A stretch of DNA of 61,570 nt from Gammaproteobacteria bacterium 39-13 (GTDB lineage Bacteria; Pseudomonadota; Gammaproteobacteria; Berkiellales; Berkiellaceae), in assembly GCA_001898235.1 (NCBI GenBank), contig MKTN01000043.1, positions 1 through 61,570 on the forward strand. Direction: 5' to 3'. The position numbers were made by a program, and so were the translations under genes. Shown piece after piece: positions 37,640 to 48,300 of the stretch. Position 1 is the stretch's first letter. Each line of letters starts with the position of its first letter. Under the pieces are notes generated by a model that worked only from the letters and a program-made list of their open reading frames with translations, searched no databases and had not been told where the DNA came from.

Positions 37640-37956
37640 TTCGACTCACTCTCCAAAGTTAGGGGATAATGTTTAGATTAAATCATAAGCTTCAAGGGGT
37701 TCCTATAGTACCTTGGGCATAGTACTTTAGGACAACACTGTGTCTTCCCATGAGAGTTTTCGACTCCCGCTTTCGCTAAAGCTTCGGCGGGTCTTGCTGG
37801 GAGTTAGGTCACGCCATAGCCTGTATAGGTGTAGGCGGATTGTTGGCTGTGCACTTTCACCATAGTCATGTATTTTGTATACACTCCTATATTTTAAGTG
37901 CTTGCTCCCTCGTCGAAAAATCATCTGCTGTGACTATATAGCGTAGCTGCATGGTT
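37640..37956. repeat. Gap with dispersed repeat family B (copy at 37745-37945)
   Basis: A 317-nt spacer without a credible gene. From 37745 it runs through CGCTTTCGCTAAAGCTTCGGC, GATTGTTGGCTGTGCAC, AGTCATGTATTTTGTATAC and ends AAAAATCATCTGCTGTGACTATAT, the tail shared exactly with 34139-34162. It lies upstream of the small J-like gene and downstream of the dehydratase gene. Confidence 0.65.
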
Positions 37957-38892
37957 TTAGAGCTGAAATTGTTTTTTCCAAGCCTGTAGTAAGCTTAAAT
38001 TCACACCATTACCGCCGCAGACTACGACGACGATGTTTTTAAATTGCTCTAAAATAAGGCGTTTTTCGTAAAGAATAGCCAAAGAAGCGCCGCAAGCAGG
38101 CTCTACAAGGAGGCGATGATCATCTGCAAAATGCAAGCAGGCAGAAACGGCTTCTTTATCGCTTAAAATTTGAGGAAAAACGGGATGCCTGTGTGTCCAT
38201 TCAAAGGCTTGTTGACAAATTTGTTTGGCACCTAAGGTAACTGCAATTGTATCGATTTTTTCTAAGATAACGCGTTTATTTTCTTTAATAGCCGTGGCCA
38301 TCGAAGCCGCTCCCGCGGTTTCGGCAGTGATCAGCGCCACATCTTGCCAACCAATATGATGAAGGCCTTGTGCCAAGCCGCTGAACAATCCACCCCCGCC
38401 AACAGAAACAATAATAGCGTCAGGTTTTATGCCATCTTGCTTTAATTCTTGGATCAATGAAACATAACCTTCCCATATCACAGGGTTATCAAAAGGCGGG
38501 ATATAAGCAAATCCCTGGCTATTTGCGATTTCTCGGGCAACAGTATCTGCCTCATTCCAGTTTTCACCTTCGATAAATACTTCAGCATTTTCAGCTTGAA
38601 GTTTTTGTACCATGATAGATGCAGTTGTTTTTGGGATAATCACTTTGGCTGGGATATGAAGAATTTTGCTAGCATAGGCGACTGCCATACCTGCATTTCC
38701 GCCAGAAGAGGAAATAAAGCCATTCACTTTTTGGGCAGCATAATACTGACACAAGGCGCCGATGCCACGATCTTTAAACGAACCACTTGGCTGAAAAGCC
38801 TCATATTTTAGAAATATATTTCTTCCCGTTAATTGGGTCAAAATATGAGAATGCAAAAGCGGCGTATGAATATGAAGCGGTTTAAGCGTCAT
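37957..38892 (-). CDS. PLP-dependent L-serine/threonine dehydratase-like enzyme
   Basis: A 311-residue fold-type II PLP enzyme. The Schiff-base Lys40 is in QPSGSFKDRGIG, SSGGNAGMAVAYA is the phosphate/substrate loop and SVGGGGLFSGLAQG the PLP-phosphate glycine loop. The PSGSFK(D/I)RGIG form resembles animal and fungal serine dehydratase more than bacterial IlvA. It lacks a C-terminal regulatory ACT domain. Likely product: pyruvate or 2-oxobutyrate plus ammonia from serine or threonine. It starts 9 nt after the Sel1 gene stop, probably one transcript. Confidence 0.85.
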   Translation of the reverse strand: MTLKPLHIHTPLLHSHILTQLTGRNIFLKYEAFQPSGSFKDRGIGALCQYYAAQKVNGFISSSGGNAGMAVAYASKILHIPAKVIIPKTTASIMVQKLQAENAEVFIEGENWNEADTVAREIANSQGFAYIPPFDNPVIWEGYVSLIQELKQDGIKPDAIIVSVGGGGLFSGLAQGLHHIGWQDVALITAETAGAASMATAIKENKRVILEKIDTIAVTLGAKQICQQAFEWTHRHPVFPQILSDKEAVSACLHFADDHRLLVEPACGASLAILYEKRLILEQFKNIVVVVCGGNGVNLSLLQAWKKQFQL

Positions 38893-38901
38893 TTGCTAGC
38901 C

Positions 38902-40275
38902 TCATTTAGAGTGAGCAAGTCTTGGACTAAGATGCTTGGGTTCAACTGGTGTTTTGTTAAGTTGGGAGCCCACAAATTGCTTTGCACTTATTGCTCGAGG
39001 ATCCCCTTGTTTACCTGCTTGATCAAACCAAATATAAGCTTTAGAGGGGTTTTTCTCCACACCTTCTCCATTAAAATAGATCCATCCTAAAGCGTATTGT
39101 GCGTCTTTGCTGCCATTTTTAGCAGCTTTTTCAAAATATTTTGCTGCTAAACCAGCATTCTTTTCGACTTTCTCGCCATCACGATAAAGCGTTGCCAAAT
39201 ACAATTGTGCTGGTGCAAAATTCATTTTGGCTGATTGTTCAATGAGCGAAAATCCCTGTTCAAAATGTGGTTCTTCAGCATGTCCCTCAATTAAGGCTAT
39301 TCCTTTTTCATACTGCTTTTTTTGGATTTCTAGGGGAGAAAGCTGTTCTTTAGAAAAAGCGAGTTGTGATGTTGAATCGGAGGTGATCCCATAGGCTAAT
39401 TTAAACCAATGAATGGCATCATAAAGATTTTGGGATTTGCCCAATCCTAACGCTGCCATCCAGCTTAAGTAGCTTTGAGCTGCTTGATGATCATGAGACG
39501 CTGCTGTTTCTAACCAAGATAGTGCTTTGGCATCATCTTGATCCGTAATGAGTCCTTGCGCATAAGTGATCCCCACTTCATATTGCGCTTGAGGATGCCC
39601 TTTTTCTGCTGCAAGTTTGAGCCAAACAAAACTTTCTTGTTGTGCCTCTTCTGTCTTTTGTTGTTTAAGTAATGAGGCGGTTTTGTATTCTTGATGTCCA
39701 GGCCAATCATTAAGCCTAAAGGGGGCGTGTTCTTGCGAAAAGGAAAGCATAGGTGCACTTTCTAAGTGATTTTTTTGTGCTTTGCTGTACCATTGTTCTG
39801 CGGCAAGCAGATCTTTTTTAACGCCAAGTCCATTCAAATAACATAATGCCAATAAAAATTGTGCTTCTGCATCATTTTGGTTCGCTGCCATGGTAAAGAA
39901 TTGAAAGGCTTTATCATAATCTGGAGGCATTAATCCTCCTTGGCTTAATATTTTTCCTAATTTGAGTTGCGCTGCGGCATTTCCATTCATGGCTGCTTTG
40001 GTAAACCAATTGACGGCTTCTTGTTGATTAGTAGGCGTACCTTTGCCGCGCTTGTACATCATGGCAACAAGATATTGCGCCATAACATCATCTTTATTTG
40101 CATCTTGAAGACACTGCTGAAACGCTTGGGAAAACTGGTTTTGTTGATATTGTTCGAGGCAGGTTAAATTTTGTGGAGGAGGAGCTGATGGTTTTGTCGG
40201 TAGTTTGAATGACAAACCCCAGCTTGTTAAAGGAACGACAATCCCTATCGTGATACCTATGCTTTTTAGCAGCAT
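38902..40275 (-). CDS. Exported Sel1-repeat protein
   Basis: A 457-residue protein with an N-terminal signal peptide or anchor (residues 1-21) and at least six Sel1-like repeats (for example AQYLVAMMYKRGKGTPTNQQ, AQFLLALCYLNGLGVKKD, AQYALGWIYFNGEGVEKN). Sel1 proteins such as LpnE and EnhC act in host entry and trafficking in Legionella, so a host-interaction role is possible but not shown. Cotranscribed with the downstream dehydratase gene. Confidence 0.87.
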   Translation of the reverse strand: MLLKSIGITIGIVVPLTSWGLSFKLPTKPSAPPPQNLTCLEQYQQNQFSQAFQQCLQDANKDDVMAQYLVAMMYKRGKGTPTNQQEAVNWFTKAAMNGNAAAQLKLGKILSQGGLMPPDYDKAFQFFTMAANQNDAEAQFLLALCYLNGLGVKKDLLAAEQWYSKAQKNHLESAPMLSFSQEHAPFRLNDWPGHQEYKTASLLKQQKTEEAQQESFVWLKLAAEKGHPQAQYEVGITYAQGLITDQDDAKALSWLETAASHDHQAAQSYLSWMAALGLGKSQNLYDAIHWFKLAYGITSDSTSQLAFSKEQLSPLEIQKKQYEKGIALIEGHAEEPHFEQGFSLIEQSAKMNFAPAQLYLATLYRDGEKVEKNAGLAAKYFEKAAKNGSKDAQYALGWIYFNGEGVEKNPSKAYIWFDQAGKQGDPRAISAKQFVGSQLNKTPVEPKHLSPRLAHSK

Positions 40276-40473
40276 GCGCGTCCTCTCCCTAGTCGCTTCA
40301 TGATGGTGTCTATATAAGTAGTGTACAGGAGAAAACTCATTTCGAAACCCCCTTAGAGTGTCCAGTGGGTTTTTAGATATTCCTTCGGTTACTGCCTAAC
40401 CTAAATGCTAACTGGGTCGAGTATATAATTATTAAAAGAACTAACTTTTGAAAAATACCTGGATTTATAAACG

Positions 40474-42207
40474 GTGAGCTTATTCATTTGGCAAATAATC
40501 GCTGGCATTGCCGTCTCAGCTTTGGGCTTGTGCGCCTATTTAGCCATACTTCTTAAAAAGGCACTTGCAGCAAGTTTAGTGCGAGAAGAAAAGGCCTACC
40601 AAGAATTGTTAGATTATCCTAATGCAAATCCCAATCCTGTTATGCGTTTGAATAAAATGGGTATATTGCTTTATGCCAATCCTGCAAGCGCCCCTATTCT
40701 TATGTCTTGGCATGCTAAATTAAATGAGAAAATTCCAGCAGAGTGGCGCGAGATTATCCGGCAAGTACAGCTTTCTGGCAAAGAACAAGAAATTGAGTTT
40801 AATAGCGAAGAAATGAGCCATATTCTGAAGATTGTGCCCATGGGTAGTGAGGCTGTTAGCATTTTTGCCGTCGATATTACCGGGCGTAAACGGATGGAAA
40901 AAGAGCTAGAGCGGCGCTCTACCATAGATGAATTAACAAATTTACCTAATAAAATCATTTTTGAGCAAAATATGGCAATAGAAATTAATCATGCCAAACA
41001 TCATCAGACTAAACTAGGTATTTTTATTTTACGCTTAGATGATTATTTTGAAATTATCAATACCTATGGACAATCTGTTGCTGATAAATTTTTAGTCGAA
41101 TTTAGCAAAAGAGTGTCAGAATTCGCAGCTGGCAAAAGCACAATTGCTCGTTTGACAGATAATGAGTTTGGCGTGATTGAGCCAGAGTTGCGCGATGCCT
41201 CAGCGATGGCATCTTATGTTCAATCTTTGCTTGAAAAATCCACGTCTCCTTATCGGATTGATGAGCATGACATCTTCATCACGATTAGTGTTGGCATTGC
41301 CTTTTACCCTACAGATGGTGAAACCCCTGAGATATTGGTGAGAAGTGCACAGTTAGCGGTTAATAGAACAAGCAGCACGCGCAATCAATATGAGTTTTTC
41401 CAAAGAGGCATGATTGAGCAGTTACAAATTAAACGGAATATTATTACCGATCTGCACAAAGCATTAGAAAATGAAGAATTCATTGTTTATTATCAACCGC
41501 AAATTCATTTAAAACTACGTCAGATGGTTGGATGTGAAGCATTAATTCGTTGGAATCATCCGCAAAAGGGATCAATTTCCCCATTCTTTTTTATGACGGC
41601 AGCCGAAGAAACACAGCTGATCAACCCCATTGGTGAATGGGTATTAAAGCAAGCTTGTTTGCAAATGATTAAGTGGCAAAAAGAAGGGCATCCGCCGATT
41701 AAAGTAGCAGTTAATTTATCTGCTAGGCAACTATTTCAAGGCGATATTGTTGAAGTAGTTAAACGGGTTATTCGAGAAACAGAAATTTCACCAGATTGGT
41801 TAGAGTTAGAATTAACCGAAAGTGCTTTAGTGCAAGATATGCCACGAGCCGTTGAAATTATGAAAGCATTTCGCGCTTTAGGGGTAGAACTTGCATTAGA
41901 TGATTTTGGTACTGGTTATTCCTCGTTGAGTTATTTAATGCAATTTCCAGTAAATAAAATAAAAATTGATCGTTCATTTATTAAAATTATTGAAGATGAT
42001 AAAGAAGAAAAATATGCTGTGACTAAAGGGATCATTGAACTTGGTCACAGTTTAAACTTGAAAGTGATAGCAGAAGGTGTTGAAACTAAAGCACAACTTC
42101 GTTATTTAAAACAGCAAAAATGCGATATGATCCAAGGATATTATTTCGGTCAACCGCAACCGCCAGAGAAATTTGAAACTTTCTTCAAGACAGATTGGAA
42201 GATCTAA
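40474..42207 (+). CDS. PAS-GGDEF-EAL protein, probable c-di-GMP phosphodiesterase
   Basis: A 577-residue protein with an N-terminal membrane helix (about 4-28), a PAS-like region (40-140), a GGDEF domain (145-310) and an EAL domain (320-572). The GGDEF signature is degenerate, TDNEF at 228-232, so cyclase activity is unlikely. The EAL side keeps EALIRW (355-360), NLSARQL, ELTES, DDFGTGYSSLSYL, KIDRSFI and EGVET, the residues for metal binding and catalysis. It should hydrolyse c-di-GMP, with the GGDEF perhaps acting as a GTP sensor. The start is GTG. It is the gene just upstream of the giant effector-like gene, in the same orientation, with a 170-nt gap. Confidence 0.9.
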   Translation: MSLFIWQIIAGIAVSALGLCAYLAILLKKALAASLVREEKAYQELLDYPNANPNPVMRLNKMGILLYANPASAPILMSWHAKLNEKIPAEWREIIRQVQLSGKEQEIEFNSEEMSHILKIVPMGSEAVSIFAVDITGRKRMEKELERRSTIDELTNLPNKIIFEQNMAIEINHAKHHQTKLGIFILRLDDYFEIINTYGQSVADKFLVEFSKRVSEFAAGKSTIARLTDNEFGVIEPELRDASAMASYVQSLLEKSTSPYRIDEHDIFITISVGIAFYPTDGETPEILVRSAQLAVNRTSSTRNQYEFFQRGMIEQLQIKRNIITDLHKALENEEFIVYYQPQIHLKLRQMVGCEALIRWNHPQKGSISPFFFMTAAEETQLINPIGEWVLKQACLQMIKWQKEGHPPIKVAVNLSARQLFQGDIVEVVKRVIRETEISPDWLELELTESALVQDMPRAVEIMKAFRALGVELALDDFGTGYSSLSYLMQFPVNKIKIDRSFIKIIEDDKEEKYAVTKGIIELGHSLNLKVIAEGVETKAQLRYLKQQKCDMIQGYYFGQPQPPEKFETFFKTDWKI

Positions 42208-42346
42208 TCCTCCTTGCTCTCAATCTTATTTGTCATATAGGTGTGAATGCACGCTTAATTCTTTCTATTCTCCTTTAAAGCTGATGTAATGTCGCAAATA
42301 CACTGTAAAAAAATGAACTAAGCATGCTATGAACGGGTCGCATCAA

Positions 42347-42352
42347 TATAAT
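42347..42352 (+). promoter_or_regulatory. Candidate -10 box for the giant gene
   Basis: A perfect TATAAT 25 nt ahead of the ATG at 42378 would give a leader of about 19 nt. No consensus -35 is present 16-18 nt upstream. The Shine-Dalgarno is weak (GAGAA). A short leader, weak -35 and weak RBS suggest low or activated expression. Confidence 0.35.
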
Positions 42353-42377
42353 ATCAATACGCAGATGTGAGAACGCT

Positions 42378-45300
42378 ATGGCAAAGCGATGGGCAATAGA
42401 TATCGGGGCTGCTGACGATAAAGCTGTTTTTGATGCAGTAGAGAAACTTATCAGCGAAGGGAAGTCGAAAATTGAAAAGGGAACCGTGGTAGAGATTATT
42501 TATGAAAATGCAAAAAAGGAAAAAATAACAGAAAAATTTACTTTAAAAAATTCATTTATTGGTATACCTGTGATGGGGGCGGATGGTAAAGAAGTTAAGG
42601 GCCCTGATGGTAAAACTAAGTATAAAGCATATGCGATTGCTAATAAAAAATATAATCGAGATGACTCAAAGTTAGGAGAGGGAGCCTATGGTAAGGTTAA
42701 ATTAGCACAAGATGTAGATGGTCATAATTTTGCGGTAAAAATTGAAGCTAGAGGCAAAAGAGGCGAAGATGATGCTGAACTAAGGATTATGAAAGCGATA
42801 GGATATACCAAAGGAGAAACAGTTCGTCAATTGGAGCAAGAAAAAGAATTTAAAGGGAAAAAAACTAAACAAAAACTATACACAATGATGGAGCTGCGCG
42901 AAGGTAAGGAATTGTTTAATGAGTTGTATACCAATGCATTAACACCAGGTCAACTTTATGTTCCAGGCAGTCCTGAAAGAAAAGATGAGTTGTCCTCTGC
43001 ACAAAAATTAATTATTGCTATCAGATGTTGTCAAGCCATTCAAGATCTTCATTACCGTGGTGTAGTCCATGGGGATGTAAAGCCTGCTAATTTTATGGCA
43101 AATATTCAAGGAGATCATATTGTTCTTGGTGCAATTGACTTTGGGTTTTCATTTCAGCTAAAAGAAGGTGAAAAATCAATCAAGCACAAGGGGATCCCTC
43201 AGGGCACGCATAAAGATTATATGCCGCCCGAAGTAATAGAAAATAATGCAAGAGGAGAAGAGGCTATTTTTTCTCCCGCATCAGATGTTTATTCATTAGG
43301 AAAAATGCTGCAGGAGGATTTTGGTTTACCGAAAGAATTTTGTGAAGCAATGCTTAAAAGTAATCCTGATGAGCGTCTACCCCTTCCTGAGGTTATTAGA
43401 AGACTCGGCACTGAGCTTGAAAAAGAACTTGAAAGAACACCAGAAGCAGAAAGATCGCCTGACGCAGTTCAATGCGCATTTGAAGCAAGCAGTGGCATTA
43501 AGCAGATGAAAGAAGGTGCTGGACCAAAGTCAAAAGATGATTTTATTTCACAAGTGATGTCGGGCTTTCATGATCCGATAGATAGTTTTGGAACAAATAA
43601 ATTTATTTCTTATACAATGCAGGATTATAAGACATTAGCACAATCCATTTATGCTCGCATCCCTCCCAATGATTATAAAGCAACTGTATGGGGTGATGCC
43701 GGTCCAGAAAAAAATCCAGATGGTTCCGTTAAAACAGAGATCAAGGACGGCTTTTTTACGCAATTAGGAAAAGCCTATAATAAATTGACAGATGAAGAGG
43801 ATAAATTAATATTTTTGCATAATACCGAACTCTTTATCAAGGAAATTATCAGGGCAAATCCTGAAGTGAAATTTGTCGATAGCACTGAAAAAGGCATTGC
43901 CGCGTTTGTTGGTTCAATTATAGAAAAGGAAAAAGATAACAAGAAGATCAATGATGCCTTAGGGAAAATGCAACAAAACTTAGACGTTGAAATAAAAAAT
44001 AGACGTGCCATCAATGAAAGTCGTAAAGAAAAAAATCTGGCTTCTTCCAAAGAAAATGCAGCGCTGATGGTGGTGACTGTTGGTCCTAAAAAAATCGAGG
44101 AAGCATTGGCCAAGCCTAAAAAAAATCGATTATCTCGGGCCAAAACTGCTATAGGAAAAGCGACTATAGGGCAAGTATCAAAAAAAGCTCAATCGCATGC
44201 TGATGAAGCAGAAATCGCAAAGGCATTGGCGCATGATTTTAAGCAAATACAATTAGACATTATCAGGCAAATAGATATTTCTGATTTTCATAAGGTAGCA
44301 TGGACAAAAAATTCAAATTTGTCGTCTAAAAAATTCACCGACATGGTAAATAATACGGCTAATTCTACGCGTGATAGAATATTAGGCGCAAGTAGTTTGA
44401 GTGAACAAAGAAGAATATATAGAATTTATTTACAAACTGCACTTGAATGTATTAAAAATAATGACTACATGTCTGCAGTGGCAATTTATTCTGGGGTGGC
44501 AGCTTCACCTATTGAAAGATTATCCTATTTGAATGACGATCCTATTGCAAAAGAAATGCGCAAAGAACTAGATGAAATTTGTAATCCTCAAGGAAATTAT
44601 AAAAATATAGGTAAACAGATTGAAATAGCTAATGCGGAAGGTAAAACAGCTATTCCATTTATAGGTCAAATGCAAACCTTTTTAGTTGGTATAGATGAGA
44701 ACCCTAATGAAATTAGAGGAAAAATGAATGAAGGCAAATTATTGATGGAAGGAAGACTGTTGAGAAATTTTGCTGATTTGCAAGAGCATGCTTTTAATCA
44801 AAAGACTGAAGCCCATCAAACCAATTTGCTACAGGATTTGGCGAGACCCATGTTGACAGAAGATGATGCTTATAATATGTCTGTAAGCATTTTGTCTCGC
44901 GCGGATAGAGCAGCATATGACAAGGGTGATAAAAAACCATTATTACGCTTTTTACAACCTATTAATTTGCAAGAAATTACTTCTCTTGATGCATTGAAAA
45001 CTAAGTTTCCAAACGGAGCAATTTCTAAGCAATTAAGTGTTGAGAAAGATGGTAAGATCTATTATGGCAAGAAAGCGTATAAGAAATTATTAGAGAAAGC
45101 CACACCCTACTTAGATCAATCTAAGGAAGGCATTCTGAATAAACAATTTGCTGTAAATTTTTTAACTACTTTTTCTGAAAGAGCATCTGCCAACCGTATT
45201 TTGAAAGGGAAAGTTGAAGAAAATATTAACGAATTATCTAAGGGGGTGGAGTTAAGCTCCAACGATTTGTTAAAAATAAACATCCTTAATTATTTAAATA

Positions 45301-48300
45301 CGTCTGCAGACACCTATACAAAGCTTGATGTTGTTCAACAAGCTGAAGTAAAAAATATGATCGACAATATTGAGAAGGATATTTACACAGATCCTCAAGG
45401 ATTAACAATAATAAAGGGTGAGAAAGATGAGACTTTGTTAGCGGAGGCGAGAAAAGTAAAAAGGATTGTTGCGGATTTAGATAAAATTGTTGAAATTGAG
45501 CAGGAATATCAAAAGTTAAAAAGTGATTTTGAAAAATTAAAACAATTTAGTACTGAAATAGTTGGCACTCCTGCTTTGTTTTCATATTTAAATGATGCTG
45601 TTGTTCTAAAAGCAAAATTGGAGAGCTTGAAAAACGATTCGAATCCACTTGTTAAAGAATATGCTCACGCAACTTCACTGGTTGATGAAAAATCAGGAAT
45701 AAATAGCTTAATTGAAGAGGTGAAGAAAAATTCAGTCGACAGAATTGAAACGGCTGTTGATATGTATATGAACTTAATAGAAGAAAAAAATCAATTGTCC
45801 GGAAACAAAGATCAAAATGAAGAGAGGTTAAAAGAAATCGAGCAAGACTTAGTGAATCTTGAAAAGGGTTTACAGGTTTTTATGAAAGAGGGAGCTTCTC
45901 CTGATATTAAGGAAAAAGCGAAACAAGCTAAAGAAGTGATTGATAAAGTTAAAAAAATATCAACGTTGACGGAATCTTTCAAAAATGCAAACCCTGAAGC
46001 AAAAGAAAACATTGCCAGAGAGCTATCAGGGTATCCTAATGAGAAAACCCCTGCAGTTATGAGTGCTGTAAAAAGCTTATATAATGATGAAATAAAAACC
46101 AAGATTAATGAAACTAATAAATCTGACTTGGACTTTTTGAAGGGTAATGCCGCTTTAAAGCAGCCTTCTATCAATGAAATATTGAAAAGTGAAATTGAAT
46201 TATACGTTGCAAGTATTAGAAAAGCTGATTCAGAAGAGACACGAAAAGCGCATGAAAGAAAAATAGAGATAATGATAGCAAGATTTGAAAAAATTGAAAA
46301 AAATTCTCCAAGTGAAATTAAAGCGGAAGCCAGTAAAGTTCAATTGGCGATCAAAGAGCAAGTTGATGCTTACAAGAAAGTAAAAGAAAAAGCAAATAAA
46401 CCTGTGCAAAATGCAGCTGAGCCTGCAGCAGAGGCTTCTCTTCAAAGCCGCTTAGGGAAAGTATTTGCAAGATTAAAAGGCGGTAGTGCTTCACCTGCAG
46501 AACCCGCAAACTTAGAACCAACAGCAGCTGATTTATTAATTGATTTAGAAGTTGCCGCAAAATTAAAGGATCCAATAACAGTAGTGACAGATCTTGCAAA
46601 TGCAAAACCTGAGACTGTTTTTAGAGGATTAGTAGATGCGTATAATAATAAAAATATCCACGATAAAATAGCACAAAAAGTATTTCCTTCTGCAACTCGC
46701 GAAGATATATTGCAATATATAGTGCGCCAGATTGAAACTGATCCACTCATTCCGCTGTATCAGTCGCTTTATGCGTTAGATAATTTACAAGGCGTATATG
46801 GAGTTAAAGATGCGGCAAAGGAACGCGCTGGGATATATGCTGCTTATCAGGCAAAAATTACAGCCTTAATGCAACAAAAAGAGCTAACGGCACAACAAAA
46901 GACAGATCTGGTCCAATTATTTAATGAAATTCAATTAATGACAGCAAATCCTCCTGCTTCTAAAATAGAGCAAAAAGCGCTAGCAAACCTTTCTGCCATT
47001 GTTTCTGAACATTATAATGACCAAGAAATGACCTTACATGTAGGCGATAACTCTATCGATTTGGGTGTGGCGCTTAAAAAAGAAAAACAAGATAGAAAAG
47101 TTTTTGATGAATTTAGAGTCAAGCTTGACGCTCTTGAAGGTTTGCCGGCAGATGAGAAAAAAGATAAATTGATTGCGCTCATTAAGGAACTGAGAGAAAA
47201 GCAAAATGTCACTTTGCAAAGAATACCGATGGTTGATTATAAAGAAGCCATTAGTTCCTTTTTAATAAAAGATAAAACACTTTTGATGGATATGCTTTCT
47301 TCAGAAAACCCATTGTCGGCTGTTGATAAACGCGATCTTGCTGCTAACTGTATTGATTATTTAAAACCGGAAGGCGTTAGAAAGCTTCTATTTGAAGACG
47401 CCGATTTGCATGCCTCATTAGTGTTAACTTCTGAACGTAATTCAGCTTCTTTTGCTGCGGTATATGAAGGGATAACTGATGAACAAAGAATTATACTTCA
47501 TGAAAGACTTTACGAGGCAATTAAAAATCAAGACTTTGATGAAATATTGATTTTAAAAGGCTTCAAAGCAGACATTGAGTTTAAGAAGGATGAAGTAACA
47601 ATTGCTCGCTTGCTTGAAAGGATGAGCGCAAATCCTAAAGCTTGGCAACAGTTTGTGAAAAAAGGAGAAAATGGCGAAAAATATGGTAACAGCGTTATCG
47701 GTATTATGTTTAGTGATTCCATAAATAAAAAATCTACACAAAGTGCGGATGAATTTTCTAAAATTGCATTTATTTTATCATCTATTTCTTCTCCACATGC
47801 CTCAAGTGTTTTTAGAACTGGGCCAAGAGGATTATTGTCTGCGGGTTTGATTCAATCACCAGAAGAAGAAGCCTTTTTTACTAACTTTATTAAAGCGTCT
47901 CGTGCTGCAACTGAGCATGCGAGAAAAGGAGGGGCTAAAGTTGAATATGAACTCACCAAAGATGAATTATCCAAATTGCAACGCCTTCACGCTCAAATAA
48001 CTGGATTGCTCTATCCTGATACCGTTCCTAATTTAGTAAAGTATAATGAGCTTGAATCTCAATGCATGAAAATGGATGAACAAATTAAAAAGCTTCAAGC
48101 TGAAATGGGTGAAGCTTATGCGAAGCAAGGCATTAAGAATATGGGCTTTGGTGTTATTGATATTAGTAGCGCCGTCAATCCAGCAGATTTTGATAAGCTA
48201 AAAGAAGAGATAAAAAGTTCATTAGAAATTGATGAAGCAACCCCAACATTAACTTCTGAGCAAAGAGAAAAATTTCAACGATTATATCATGCACTTGAAT

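Noticed and set aside
37727-37924. A 65-codon minus-strand frame upstream of the J-like gene
   Set aside because: Lies wholly in a family B repeat copy and has no recognisable domain.
45100-45360. A RasGEF_N (REM) domain downstream of RasGEF (FAVNFLTTFSERASANRIL region)
   Set aside because: The short resemblance to the FLxTYRSF motif is weak and the position (C-terminal to the catalytic domain) is not the normal order; left as coiled helical sequence.
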